NCBI GenBank assembly: GCA_934343915.1
Contig: CAKRIL010000043.1
Location: 1-24,548 of the forward strand
Direction: 5' to 3'
Source of the DNA: an uncultured Lachnospiraceae bacterium
GTDB lineage: Bacteria; Bacillota; Clostridia; Lachnospirales; Lachnospiraceae
Length of the DNA: 24,548 nucleotides
Under the pieces are notes generated by a model. The model was given only the letters and a program-made list of their open reading frames with translations, was not told where the DNA came from and did not search any database. Below are positions 7,685-16,552 of the stretch, in pieces (position 1 is the first letter of the stretch; the number at the start of each line of letters is the position of its first letter). The position numbers were made by a program, and so were the translations under genes.

Positions 7685-9490
7685 TTATCTTAGTATCTCC
7701 TTAAGCATATACGTCCTATTGAACGGGAACGAGAAGTAATACCCATCCGCGAAATCCCCGCTGAGTTCAATCATTCGCTTGGCGAGTTCAATTCCAACCT
7801 GTTCGCCCGCCTTTTTGCTGCCGTTTTCCGGATATTTCTCTATGAGCTCATCCGGCACATTGACTCCGGCAATCTCATTTTTCATGAAGAGGGCATTCTT
7901 GCGGCTTATCAGAGGCATAATGCCGCAGAGTATTCTCGCACCTGTCTCATTCTTTATGTATCGCAGCCTGTTGACATCATCCTCACAGAATACGGGCTGT
8001 GTCAGGAAGAACTGCGCTCCTGCCGCCAGCTTTTTCCTCACACGCGCAATCTCCACGTCAAGATTTCTTCTGCCCTGATTGATTGCTCCTCCGTAGCACA
8101 GAGGTCTGTCCGTGAAGGTCTCCTCGTTCATCTCCTCGGCAATCTTCATAAGTCCGACTGAATCGAAGTTGAACACTGACTTGACGGTCTCTCTGACCAT
8201 CGACGGAAGCGGGTCTCCCGTTATTATAAGCATATTATATATGTCATTTATTCTTGCACCCATAAAGAGTGAGCGCATGGCAACTGCATTCTTGTCACGG
8301 CAGCATATATGCGGCATAACCTGTATTCCGGTCTCACGATGCACCTTGTCCGCCATGAGAACAGAGTCAACTCTTGTTCTTCCGGAAGGTGAATCAGGAA
8401 ATGTGAGCACATCAACTCCTGCCCCGATAAGCGCATGAGCGGATTCAAGCAGCTTCTCGTCGTTGGCATCGAACGGAGGAGCAAGTTCAACTGCAATGAA
8501 CTTCTTATTCTTTATATCACCGTTCTCATCATACAGAAATCCCATCTGCTTTTTCTTTTCCGCATCCGTCCCATTATCGGAATTGAACTTTTTGACATGC
8601 CTTACCGTGTCCGCCGCCTCATGCGAAAGGTCGTGTGCTAGCTCACCTGCGACAGCCCGTATCGTATCCGGCTTCGTTCCGCAGCAGCCGCCCACCATAT
8701 TCACTCCAAGACCTGCAATCTCCTTCATTTTTCCTGCAAAATATGCCGGAGCGTTTCCGAAGTGCATCGTGTTTCTCGTAAAATTAGGATATCCTGCATT
8801 GGCAAGTGCCGCAAAATACTTATCCTCAGGCAGATTCAGGTTCTCAATAAGCTGTGCCATATGTCCGGAGCCCACACCGCAGTTAAGTCCGACCGCATCG
8901 ACGGGAAGCTTCGAAGCGTCCGCTATAAGTCGCTTTGCGCTGAGTCCCGCAGCACTGTAACCATACTGATTTACGCTGAAGCACACCGTTATGAATATAT
9001 CCTCCGACCGCTCTCTTATATGACGTATCGCGGGAATAAGCTCTTCGCAGTCCGCAAAGGTCTCAAAATGAATCGCATCGACACCGAGCATAAGCAGCTT
9101 ATCTGCAAGCCTCACATACTCCTGCTCATTTTGAACTTTCTCGAAGCCGACCATCCCCTGAATCGGTCCGATATCACCTGCTATGAATACAGGTTCATCT
9201 TTTTTAACAAGTGCAGCCGCAGCCTGTGCAATTTTTACCGCTGATTCAAGATTCTGCATAACCTCATTTTCATTCTGTGAAAGCATCGCACTGTTGGCAG
9301 CATATGTGTTGGTTCTTATGTATGCCGCACCTGCACTTATATATTCAAGATGAATTTCCATCACACGCTCGGGATGTGCCGTGTTGGCAAGCTCGGGAAG
9401 TTCATTGGTGCCGTACTTTTCAGCATAGTACGTTCCGAATGCACCGTCCGTAATAATTGTATAAGTTTTCAGATATTCGCGTAAATTCAT
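7685..9490 (-). CDS. yitJ: Bifunctional homocysteine S-methyltransferase / 5,10-methylenetetrahydrofolate reductase
   Basis: A 601-aa cytosolic fusion of the YitJ type. The N-terminal half (about 1-290) is a homocysteine methyltransferase barrel starting ITDGAFGTYY. Its zinc ligands are C204 in GLNCGVG and C269-C270 in GGCCGT. The C-terminal half (about 325-601), starting KFIAVELAPPFD, is an FAD-dependent MTHFR domain. In known relatives the enzyme takes the methyl group made by MTHFR and passes it to homocysteine to make methionine. The RBS AAAGGAA lies about 10 nt before the ATG, and a consensus promoter sits 80-108 nt upstream. No SAM riboswitch or T-box was recognised in the leader, which is only about 73 nt. 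The gene stands alone as a transcription unit. Confidence 0.95.
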   Translation of the reverse strand: MNLREYLKTYTIITDGAFGTYYAEKYGTNELPELANTAHPERVMEIHLEYISAGAAYIRTNTYAANSAMLSQNENEVMQNLESAVKIAQAAAALVKKDEPVFIAGDIGPIQGMVGFEKVQNEQEYVRLADKLLMLGVDAIHFETFADCEELIPAIRHIRERSEDIFITVCFSVNQYGYSAAGLSAKRLIADASKLPVDAVGLNCGVGSGHMAQLIENLNLPEDKYFAALANAGYPNFTRNTMHFGNAPAYFAGKMKEIAGLGVNMVGGCCGTKPDTIRAVAGELAHDLSHEAADTVRHVKKFNSDNGTDAEKKKQMGFLYDENGDIKNKKFIAVELAPPFDANDEKLLESAHALIGAGVDVLTFPDSPSGRTRVDSVLMADKVHRETGIQVMPHICCRDKNAVAMRSLFMGARINDIYNMLIITGDPLPSMVRETVKSVFNFDSVGLMKIAEEMNEETFTDRPLCYGGAINQGRRNLDVEIARVRKKLAAGAQFFLTQPVFCEDDVNRLRYIKNETGARILCGIMPLISRKNALFMKNEIAGVNVPDELIEKYPENGSKKAGEQVGIELAKRMIELSGDFADGYYFSFPFNRTYMLKEILR

Positions 9491-9569
9491 TAGTGAGTAT
9501 TCCTTTCTGCCTTAACTCTGAACACGTTGAAGCTGTGTGCCATGGCACTGAATAGTTACATTTATCCAA

Positions 9570-9598
9570 ATTATAGACATAAAAGCCCGCGATGGCAA
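9570..9598 (-). promoter_or_regulatory. Consensus sigma-A promoter for yitJ
   Basis: On the minus strand TTGCCA (9593-9598), a 17-nt spacer and a perfect TATAAT (9570-9575) are followed about 80 nt later by the yitJ start. The predicted start of transcription is near 9563. Confidence 0.8.
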
Positions 9599-9630
9599 CA
9601 ACTATTCTTCTGACAAAATTCCGAAAAAAC

Positions 9631-9669
9631 TGTGAACTTTCACATATGTGCCAAAAGCAGTGTTATAAT
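9631..9669 (+). promoter_or_regulatory. Promoter and operator remnant of the response-regulator locus
   Basis: A perfect TATAAT (9664-9669) lies 76 nt before the response-regulator start. There is no good -35 at 17 nt. In its place are TGTGAA-CT-TTCACA (9631-9644) and the palindrome CACATATGTG (9641-9650), overlapping. A weak -35 plus inverted repeats suggests an activator-dependent promoter, possibly once bound by the regulator itself. Confidence 0.45.
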
Positions 9670-9745
9670 GCACTTATTCCAAATGAGCAGAGACATACTC
9701 TGCAAGCCGACAATATATGTAATATAATTCAGGAGAGTATCTGAT

Positions 9746-10081
9746 ATGAAAATATTGATAATTGAAGATGAACCGCTTTTGTCCGAATCAGTCGCTGCGC
9801 TTCTTCATGAGCACGGCTATGAGACCGACGACAGAATAACAGGGCTTGACTGCGGAGCTGACTATTATCTTGGAAAGCCATTTGACACAAGGGAGCTTCT
9901 TGCCTGTATCAATGCCCTGCTCAGACGGCAGGGAGTTCAGGTGGATTCTCTCACCTTCGGTGATGCAACGCTTGAACTTTCATCTGCCACACTCGTCTGC
10001 CATGACTCAACAATAAGACTGTCCGCCAAGGAATTCGAGATAATGAGACTTGGTAACAACTCAGCTTCATCAGAAAATTAA
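9746..10081 (+). pseudogene. Degraded OmpR-family response regulator
   Basis: The 111-codon frame starts with a normal receiver domain beginning (MKILIIEDEPLLSESVAALL with the acidic pocket E7-D8-E9). It then jumps at about residue 28 from GYETD straight to DRITGLDCGADYYLGKPFDTRELL. About 50 residues are missing, including the phospho-acceptor aspartate and the switch threonine/serine. The invariant lysine survives (K44). The DNA-binding domain begins normally (LSAKEFEIMRL near residue 100) and then turns into unrelated sequence and stops, so the winged helix is absent. An RBS (AGGAG) is still present. No sensor kinase follows; a terminator for the opposite strand does. I read this as a two-component locus reduced by an internal in-frame deletion and a second deletion removing the rest. 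A residual small protein cannot be excluded. Confidence 0.85.
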
Positions 10082-10117
10082 TCACACTGTGCAAGGACAC
10101 GAAGTTTTCTATTACAC

Positions 10118-10157
10118 AAAAAAAGAGCCCCATACCGGATTTCCGGCATGAGGCTCT
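10118..10157 (-). terminator. Rho-independent terminator of the glycosidase-MalY cluster
   Basis: A near-perfect 15-bp stem (10124-10138 with 10143-10157), a 4-nt loop and, on the minus strand, a run of seven T follow the stop codon of the MalY gene by 14 nt. Confidence 0.93.
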
Positions 10158-10171
10158 CAGCTTATTAAGAC

Positions 10172-11347
10172 TTATTTTATATACTGGTCAATTCCTCTTT
10201 TAAGTCTTAAAAGTCCATCCATAAGTCTGCTCTTCGGACATGCTATATTGAGTCTTAAGAACTTCTCCCCTGTTTTTCCGTACTGAACGCCGTCGGAGAG
10301 ATACAGTCCCGTCTTTTCCCTTATAAAGTCTGCCAGTTCCTCCGAATCCGAACAGATTGCGGAGCAGTCAAGCCATAACAGGTAGGTCGCCTCCGACTTG
10401 ACAAGCTTGACCTGCGGAACCTGATCCTTAATATAGGTCTCAACAATAAGCCTGTTCTCATAGATATACTCTCTCAATGCATCAAGCCACTCCCCGCCCT
10501 CGTTAAAAGCAGCTATTGCAGCCCATATTGCAAATGCATTCGGCTCTGCAACCTCATCTGTGTTAAGCCCTCTGTTCACCTTATGTCTTAAGAACGGATC
10601 GGGAACGATGACTGCTGCCGTCTGAAGTCCCGCCATATTGAACGCCTTGGTCGGTGCCACACAGGTGATGCTTATTTCCCGGCATGTATCCGATGCCGAT
10701 GCAAAAGGAATATACCCCTTATCCGGGTCTGTAATGTCACAATGTATCTCATCAGAGACAACTATTACATGGTACTTCTTTGCAAGCCCGCCGACCTTCG
10801 CAAGTGTCTCCCTGTCCCATATTTTTCCGACCGGGTTGTGCGGATTGCAGAATATCATCATTGTGGTCTGCGGCTGAGCCATTGCATTCTCAAGTGCCTC
10901 AAAGTCAATCGAGTATTCACCGTCCTTATAGCTTAACGGGCACTGAAGCACATTTCTTCCATTGTTGACAATCGAATTAAAGAATATATTGTATACAGGT
11001 GTCATAATAAGCACATTCTCGCCCGGTGTCGTAAGCTTTCTCACAACACTTGAAAGAATCGGAACAACTCCTGTTGAGAATATAAGCCAGTCCTTCTCTA
11101 TGCGGAAGCTGTGTCTCTCCTGCCACCACTTAATGTAAGCTTCATTCCACTCATCGGGAATTATCGAATAACCGAACACACCATGCTCAACTCTCTTATT
11201 GAGCGCATCAATGATAGCCGGAGCAGTCTTAAAATCCATGTCGGCAACCCACATCGGAAGCTCATCTTCCTTCACATCCCACTTAAGTGAATGTGTTCCG
11301 CGTCTGTCTACCACTGTATCGAAGCTGTTTCTGTATTTCTCGTCCAT
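10172..11347 (-). CDS. MalY/PatB family aminotransferase (probable cystathionine beta-lyase)
   Basis: A 391-aa fold-type I PLP enzyme. The opening DRRGTHSLKWD..LPMWVADMDF is diagnostic of the MalY/PatB C-S lyase group. Other marks are CNPHNPVGKIW, SDEIHCDI and the PLP lysine K234 in APTKAFNMAGLQ. Members cleave cystathionine or related C-S substrates to homocysteine or thiols, pyruvate and ammonia; some also act as regulators. The RBS AAGGAGG is 5 nt before the ATG. It lies 42 nt after the DUF3737 gene and ends at a strong terminator, so it is the last gene of the cluster. The exact substrate cannot be told from sequence. Confidence 0.93.
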   Translation of the reverse strand: MDEKYRNSFDTVVDRRGTHSLKWDVKEDELPMWVADMDFKTAPAIIDALNKRVEHGVFGYSIIPDEWNEAYIKWWQERHSFRIEKDWLIFSTGVVPILSSVVRKLTTPGENVLIMTPVYNIFFNSIVNNGRNVLQCPLSYKDGEYSIDFEALENAMAQPQTTMMIFCNPHNPVGKIWDRETLAKVGGLAKKYHVIVVSDEIHCDITDPDKGYIPFASASDTCREISITCVAPTKAFNMAGLQTAAVIVPDPFLRHKVNRGLNTDEVAEPNAFAIWAAIAAFNEGGEWLDALREYIYENRLIVETYIKDQVPQVKLVKSEATYLLWLDCSAICSDSEELADFIREKTGLYLSDGVQYGKTGEKFLRLNIACPKSRLMDGLLRLKRGIDQYIK

Positions 11348-11389
11348 GCGTACCTCCTTGTAATGTCTTATATCACCGCAGCAATTAAT

Positions 11390-12259
11390 TTACCACTTGA
11401 TAACGTCCGTCTTATCCTTAATCTCTCCGCATACAATCCTTGTATTGCCCTCATCGATATAATCCTTCTGAATGATAAGAGTATCGATATAGTCCGCCTT
11501 GATTGTTCCTGATGACGGATTGAGTACGCTTGTGATTCCGCTTGTAATCTCAGCATCCACGCTTGAATACTCGAAGGCAAGTGTTGTATTGATTAACTTA
11601 CAGTTTTTCATGACAAGATTGTCCACGTAGCACATCCCCTGAAGACTCTCTATCGTACAGTTGATAAGTGTAAGATTCTTAGCATTCCAGCCGAGATATT
11701 CACCTGAAATGAATGAATCATACACAGTCACGTTCTCCGTATTCCAAAAAGCATCCTTGGAAAGAAGCTTGGAGTTGCGAATCTCCATGTTCTTTGTTCC
11801 GTCGAATGAGTAGTTGCCGACAAGTGTAAAATTGTCCGCCTTAATATTGTTGGTGTTAAAAGCGAAATAATCGCCCTTTGCAAATACATTGTCCATCGTG
11901 ACATTGTTGCAGTTCCAAAGTGTCTCTGCCGCGTTAGGGAAGGACACGTTGCGAAGCACAACTCCGTCCGCCTTCCTTATATTCTTCGGAGCCTCTATGA
12001 CGGTATCATCAATGGTCACATTGTCCGTGTACCAGATTCCCGCTCTTGCCATGTCAAAAAGTGTACAGTTCTTAAGGCTTACATCCTTGCAGTACCACAG
12101 TGGGTACTTATATCTGAACAACGTGGTATCTATCTCAAGCCTTCTGCACTCCTTAAGAGGTGACTCTCCCTTCTCAAATACCGAATCGCTTATCTTAGCG
12201 TCAAAAGTATGAAACAGAGCTCGTTCCTCTGTAAATGTCTGCTGCGTAAATTCCTGCAT
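11390..12259 (-). CDS. DUF3737 family protein, predicted parallel beta-helix
   Basis: A 289-aa protein matching my recollection of DUF3737, starting QEFTQQTFTEERALF. It is made of about ten irregular repeats of roughly 20-22 residues of the form (N/D)-(V/L/M)-x-(L/M/V)-x-(N/D), for example DVSLKNCTLFD, NVTIDDTVIE, NVTMDNVFAK, NLTLINCTIE and NLVMKNCKLIN. This pattern implies a right-handed beta-helix or pentapeptide-like solenoid. There is no signal peptide or membrane segment, so it is probably cytosolic. The RBS AAGGAGG lies 9 nt before the ATG. It is directly upstream of the MalY/PatB gene, which suggests a shared job. Function is unknown. Confidence 0.88.
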   Translation of the reverse strand: MQEFTQQTFTEERALFHTFDAKISDSVFEKGESPLKECRRLEIDTTLFRYKYPLWYCKDVSLKNCTLFDMARAGIWYTDNVTIDDTVIEAPKNIRKADGVVLRNVSFPNAAETLWNCNNVTMDNVFAKGDYFAFNTNNIKADNFTLVGNYSFDGTKNMEIRNSKLLSKDAFWNTENVTVYDSFISGEYLGWNAKNLTLINCTIESLQGMCYVDNLVMKNCKLINTTLAFEYSSVDAEITSGITSVLNPSSGTIKADYIDTLIIQKDYIDEGNTRIVCGEIKDKTDVIKW

Positions 12260-12309
12260 CGTAAAAATCCTCCTTGTATATCCTCCTATGTCAAACTTCG
12301 CAATTTTTT

Positions 12310-12340
12310 ATTATAACTCATGAACCTGGCTTTAGGTCAA
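12310..12340 (-). promoter_or_regulatory. Possible internal promoter for DUF3737-MalY
   Basis: In the 84-nt gap after the GH2 stop, the minus strand carries TTGACC (12335-12340) and a perfect TATAAT (12310-12315) with a 19-nt spacer. The spacing is longer than ideal. It would let the two downstream genes be expressed without the glycosidases. Confidence 0.45.
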
Positions 12341-12343
12341 GCA

Positions 12344-15151
12344 TTATTTCATGAAGAACTCATTAAGCTCCGCCTCATTGAGTTCCTCGACCGGTTCGAA
12401 CTCATCCCCCGCCATATAATCATAGATTGCAGCCAAGAGTGCTCTCGCCTCAGGATATTTCTGACTGTTGTGAAGCTCCATCGTTGACAGCAGCACCTTT
12501 CCGCCCATGCAGCGAAACTCAATGAGCTGTGCCATCGGGCGAAGGAACGCATAGCTGTCCATCTCAGTGACAATGGCTTTCATTTTGCGCGGAAGTATGA
12601 CCGCACGCTTCGTCGCCATAATCCACCACTGCCAGTCAGTGTGCTTATCCGTCGGAAACTCCTTAAAAACCGGGTGGTTCACATCTATAAGCTGTCCCAT
12701 GCCGCCCTCCTGGTCAGCGAATGTGCCTACCGACCAGAAATCAGTCGTAAACTGTGTCTTGATTGACACAGGTATACTCTCCTTGTCCGCATCAGGCGAC
12801 AGGTACACTCTTCCTCCGGCTCTTAAAATCTCCCTTGCCTTATTGTCAAAATGCCTTGTCTCATATACATTTGCCGGACATACGGGATTGACCCTCTTAT
12901 ATACCCATATCGGATACTCCGAATCAGTCAAAGCTATACCGTCTGCCACAACCTCAACACGAAGCATAAGCGCTGCAGACTTATCAGTAAAATCAAGCTT
13001 AACATCAATGGTTCCCGCCTCGGTGTGTGTACCAGCCTTGCAGAATATATTTCCGAGACTTCCACCTGTGATTACCGCTTCGTCAGCCAATACTGTTTCA
13101 CCCGCCTGACAGCTTCTATAACATATCCTGTATACCAGCTCACCCTCTATGTCTTTTTTCCCGAAGTTAGCCACATCTATACCGGCTGTGAGTCTCTCGC
13201 CCGCCTCATAGGCGTAGCGCGGCAGCTTCACAAGCGGCATACATTCCTTAAAAAATATCTTAAATTCCGACGGCTGTGCGAACGGATAAGGCTTCGGTTC
13301 AAGATGTGAGTTCATCATTCCGACAAGTGCCGTTCCCTGTCCCGGAAAATCCTGCAAGCCCAGAAGTGATATTCCCGACAGTTCCTTAGTCCTCATCGCC
13401 GCCTCAATCTCCTCACGGTACGCAAGTCTTGAAAGCTCACCCGTCGCCTCGACATAATCCTTCCATTCATCGAGCAGCCCGCTCTTCTTCACACGTTCCT
13501 TAATAATCTCAAGATTAACCGGAAGTGACACTCCCTTAAAGTCATCAAGCTCATCAAAATCCGGCAGAACCTCGAACTGCCCGACCTCGAAGCTGAACAC
13601 AGGCTTCTTATACTGCTTTCTTATGCTCTCCATCGCAGGGTCATAATCATGCTCTGCTGACGGATACTCTTCATTAATATATCCGCGCATACCTGAAAAG
13701 GTTCCTCTGATTTTCACTTCATGGCAGCTCTGTGATGTATAGAAATCGCTGTCAGCATCACAGCCCTCCTCACCGTAAAAGGCATTCGAGCCGTTCGCAT
13801 ACAGTCTTGTCCCGTCCATATCCCTTGCAAGCTTAACAAGGCTGTCCATTCTCTTTCTTCCAAGCTCCTTGGTCTGAAGCTCATTTCCCAGCGTGAGCAT
13901 GACAAATGAAGGATGATTTGCAAGCATCCTTATTATACCCACAAGCTCCTCTTTGTAGTACTCATAACTCTCATCAGACTCAAAGGCATCCCTCGGATTC
14001 CAGTTGGACAGCTCTGGCTGCAAAAGCATTCCGATATCATCCGCCGCCTCAAATGCCGCCTCAGGCGCACAGTGCGAATGAAACCGCACACAGTTGATTC
14101 CGTAGCTTCTGTATCTTAAAAGCATCTCTCTCCATTCAGCCACCGTCACCGGTGCATGGCCTGTCTCCGGAAATTCAGCACAGTTAGCCTCACTCCTTAG
14201 AAAAATCGTTCTTCCGTTAAGTGCAAGTCTGCCGCTGCCGTTATCTCCAAAGCTCCTGATTCCGAACCTTTCTGTGTGCTCGTCACAGCATACCTGACTA
14301 TCCCCCGGAAAAAGTCTGACGGTAATATCATATAAATTACCGTCCTCCTCGTCCCACAGCTTCACATTATCACCAAGCCGCAAGCCGCAAAGCCTTATCT
14401 CTTCTTTATGAGAATCCGCATTCTCCGATATCTCCGCAGGATACTCATCCCTCAATGCAGGCGAGCTTACAACCAGCTTATAAGCTTGCTTATCTGAAAG
14501 CTCCACATCAACACACACATCAAGCACATAATCCTGAGTGCTGCCTCTTACAGCATCCGCTTTAAGTCTCGGGTACACGCGCAGTCCCGATATAAAGCTC
14601 TGCGGCTTGGTATACATTAAGATTTCTCCTACAATTCCGTTCCAGTTAGTCTGTGTCTCATCCGTGGCCGCCGACGAATAGCATATAGCGTCCTTCGGCA
14701 TACCCGGATAGCTGTTGTCGGATATGAAGGTAAAGCTGTGCATTCCCGGCTTAATACCCGTAAGCTCATATATATACGGAGTGCTCAGTGTTCCCTGCAA
14801 AAAGACACTGCACTCCTTTCCATCAACCGTAAGACTGAGCCATCTGGCACGCTCAGCCTTCACAAAAAGTCTGTTATTTCCATAGTCAGGTATATCAATA
14901 TCCCGGCTTATCCTCGCCGCTCCCTCATATGTAAAGCGTCTTGTGAATCTTGTGGCAATAGGCGCGTCCTTATCAACCTCACCGTCGGCATTCCCAAGTG
15001 CCGCATCGGGATGCCACTGATTGGCACCACAATCCTTATGCCCTATCCTGCTCTCATCAAGAGTTCCCGGAAGCTTCATACTGCCTGTCGTCCCGTCGGC
15101 AAGCTCCACGTCCCATATTCCCTCCAGTGAATGCCTTATACCGTCACCCAT
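12344..15151 (-). CDS. Glycoside hydrolase family 2 protein
   Basis: A 935-aa enzyme with the GH2 layout: jelly-roll sugar-binding domain (about 1-185), immunoglobulin-like domain (about 190-305), TIM-barrel catalytic domain (about 310-650) and further beta domains to the end. The acid/base is E424 in LTLGNELQ, and the likely nucleophile is E522 in PVFSFEVGQ, 98 residues later as expected. RFHSHCAPEAAFEAAD is the usual GH2 barrel segment. There is no signal peptide, so the enzyme is intracellular. GH2 members cleave beta-galactosides, beta-glucuronides, beta-mannosides or arabinosides; the specificity here is not readable. The start overlaps the MocR gene by 8 nt and has GGGAGG 9 nt upstream. 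Its neighbour GH27 suggests both act on the same imported oligosaccharide. Confidence 0.92.
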   Translation of the reverse strand: MGDGIRHSLEGIWDVELADGTTGSMKLPGTLDESRIGHKDCGANQWHPDAALGNADGEVDKDAPIATRFTRRFTYEGAARISRDIDIPDYGNNRLFVKAERARWLSLTVDGKECSVFLQGTLSTPYIYELTGIKPGMHSFTFISDNSYPGMPKDAICYSSAATDETQTNWNGIVGEILMYTKPQSFISGLRVYPRLKADAVRGSTQDYVLDVCVDVELSDKQAYKLVVSSPALRDEYPAEISENADSHKEEIRLCGLRLGDNVKLWDEEDGNLYDITVRLFPGDSQVCCDEHTERFGIRSFGDNGSGRLALNGRTIFLRSEANCAEFPETGHAPVTVAEWREMLLRYRSYGINCVRFHSHCAPEAAFEAADDIGMLLQPELSNWNPRDAFESDESYEYYKEELVGIIRMLANHPSFVMLTLGNELQTKELGRKRMDSLVKLARDMDGTRLYANGSNAFYGEEGCDADSDFYTSQSCHEVKIRGTFSGMRGYINEEYPSAEHDYDPAMESIRKQYKKPVFSFEVGQFEVLPDFDELDDFKGVSLPVNLEIIKERVKKSGLLDEWKDYVEATGELSRLAYREEIEAAMRTKELSGISLLGLQDFPGQGTALVGMMNSHLEPKPYPFAQPSEFKIFFKECMPLVKLPRYAYEAGERLTAGIDVANFGKKDIEGELVYRICYRSCQAGETVLADEAVITGGSLGNIFCKAGTHTEAGTIDVKLDFTDKSAALMLRVEVVADGIALTDSEYPIWVYKRVNPVCPANVYETRHFDNKAREILRAGGRVYLSPDADKESIPVSIKTQFTTDFWSVGTFADQEGGMGQLIDVNHPVFKEFPTDKHTDWQWWIMATKRAVILPRKMKAIVTEMDSYAFLRPMAQLIEFRCMGGKVLLSTMELHNSQKYPEARALLAAIYDYMAGDEFEPVEELNEAELNEFFMK

Positions 15152-16532
15152 TCTTTACAGCCTCCCATATTCTCTGCACTGTCTCCTCGATTCGCTCCGC
15201 ATACACACCGCAGTAATTTATCACTAGCATATGTGTATCACCATGCGGCTGTGCCATATACTCCGATGTGCAAGCCACGTTAATGTCCTTATCCCTTATC
15301 CTCTCCACAAGCTCCTTATCACTCAATCCCGTATCAAGCTCAAGTAAAAAATAAGTTCCCGAGCTGTTCTCATATATATGTGACATACTGCCAAGCGGCG
15401 ATTCCTTCACCGCTTCGAACAGTCTGCTTCTCTGCCCCTTAAAATAATTCCTCATATGATTGATATGCCGCTCAAAATATCCTTCGGATATGAACCTTGC
15501 AAGAGCATACTGCTCCATACTTGGAACCGTTCCCGAATAGAAGCTTAAGCCTTCACCATATCTCTTCGCAAGCTCGTATGGCAGCACCATATAGCTTATT
15601 CTGAGCGAAGGAATAAGGGTCTTTGAAAATGTATTAAAATATATGACCCTTCCGTTGCCGTCGAGGCTGTACAAGGTCGGAGCCGGTCTTCCCTGATACC
15701 AGAACTCGCTGTCGTAATCATCTTCAATAATATAATAGCCCTGTCTGTCAGCCCACTCAAGAAGCTCCGTCCTTCTCTTTACAGGCATGACCGTTCCTAT
15801 CGGGAAGTGCTGTGCCGGGCTTACATGAACCACATTGCAGCCACTCTCATAGAGGCTCTTCATATCAACTCCGTACTCATCCCTCGGTACACTCTTCCAC
15901 TTGGCATGGTACATATCGTACAGACCTGTTATCTTCTGACTGCCTATATTCTCCACAGCCCATGTGGCATCATCCAGCAGACAGAACAAGCGCCCATACA
16001 TACTGTCCGTTCCGGAGCATATGACTATCTGAGACGGAAGCACCTGCATTCCTCGGAATTCATGCAGGAATTCTGCAAGTGCAAGCCTCAGCTCATATAC
16101 CCCGTTGTACGGAACCGTCTTAAGAAGCTGCTCGGAGCGCTCGGACAGAGTATCTCTTAACAACTTCGCCCATGTAGAGAACGGGAACCTGTTTCTTCTT
16201 ATTCGATTGGATTTCAGGTCTGCAAAATATGAGTACTCGAACTCCGCTTCCGCCTGTGGTCTTATAAGGCAGCTTGCCTGAGGCGCACAGCCCGTATCAT
16301 TGACAAAGTAGCCCTTCTTCTCGCTGCTTGTTATATATCCCTCAAGCACAAGCTGGGCGTAAGCATTCTCAACGGTTATAACACTTATATTAAGATGCTT
16401 TGCAAGACTTCTTTTTGACGGAAGCTTCTCCCCGATGGGGATTCTTCCCGACAATATATCATTCTTAATGCAACGATACAGATAATCGTATAAAGGCAGC
16501 TCCTGCCTGTTCTCCATATTGTATGTAAGCAT
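15144..16532 (-). CDS. MocR/PdxR-type transcriptional regulator (GntR winged helix plus aminotransferase-like domain)
   Basis: A 462-aa protein. Residues about 12-80 are a GntR winged helix (LYDYLYRCIKNDILSGRIPIG..LPSKRSLAKHLNIS..TVENAYAQLVLEGYI). The rest is a fold-type I aminotransferase-like effector domain that keeps the PLP lysine K304 in FNTFSKTLIPSLRISYM. The family usually senses PLP or an amino compound as a PLP adduct and often controls adjacent genes. Here it is encoded between GH27 (20 nt upstream) and GH2 (8-nt overlap), so it probably regulates this cluster, which is an unusual assignment. AGGAG lies 7 nt before the chosen ATG. A second ATG five codons later has no RBS of its own. 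Confidence 0.93.
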   Translation of the reverse strand: MLTYNMENRQELPLYDYLYRCIKNDILSGRIPIGEKLPSKRSLAKHLNISVITVENAYAQLVLEGYITSSEKKGYFVNDTGCAPQASCLIRPQAEAEFEYSYFADLKSNRIRRNRFPFSTWAKLLRDTLSERSEQLLKTVPYNGVYELRLALAEFLHEFRGMQVLPSQIVICSGTDSMYGRLFCLLDDATWAVENIGSQKITGLYDMYHAKWKSVPRDEYGVDMKSLYESGCNVVHVSPAQHFPIGTVMPVKRRTELLEWADRQGYYIIEDDYDSEFWYQGRPAPTLYSLDGNGRVIYFNTFSKTLIPSLRISYMVLPYELAKRYGEGLSFYSGTVPSMEQYALARFISEGYFERHINHMRNYFKGQRSRLFEAVKESPLGSMSHIYENSSGTYFLLELDTGLSDKELVERIRDKDINVACTSEYMAQPHGDTHMLVINYCGVYAERIEETVQRIWEAVKNG

Positions 16533-16552
16533 GTCTGTCTCCTAAATGCCGT

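Noticed and set aside
8463..9244. Plus-strand frames opposite yitJ
   Set aside because: Shadows of a gene with complete zinc-site and MTHFR motifs.
9491..9570. SAM riboswitch or T-box upstream of the methionine gene
   Set aside because: The leader is about 73 nt and shows none of the conserved core sequences of either class.
9746..10081. Intact two-component response regulator
   Set aside because: The phospho-acceptor region and the winged helix are missing and no kinase follows.
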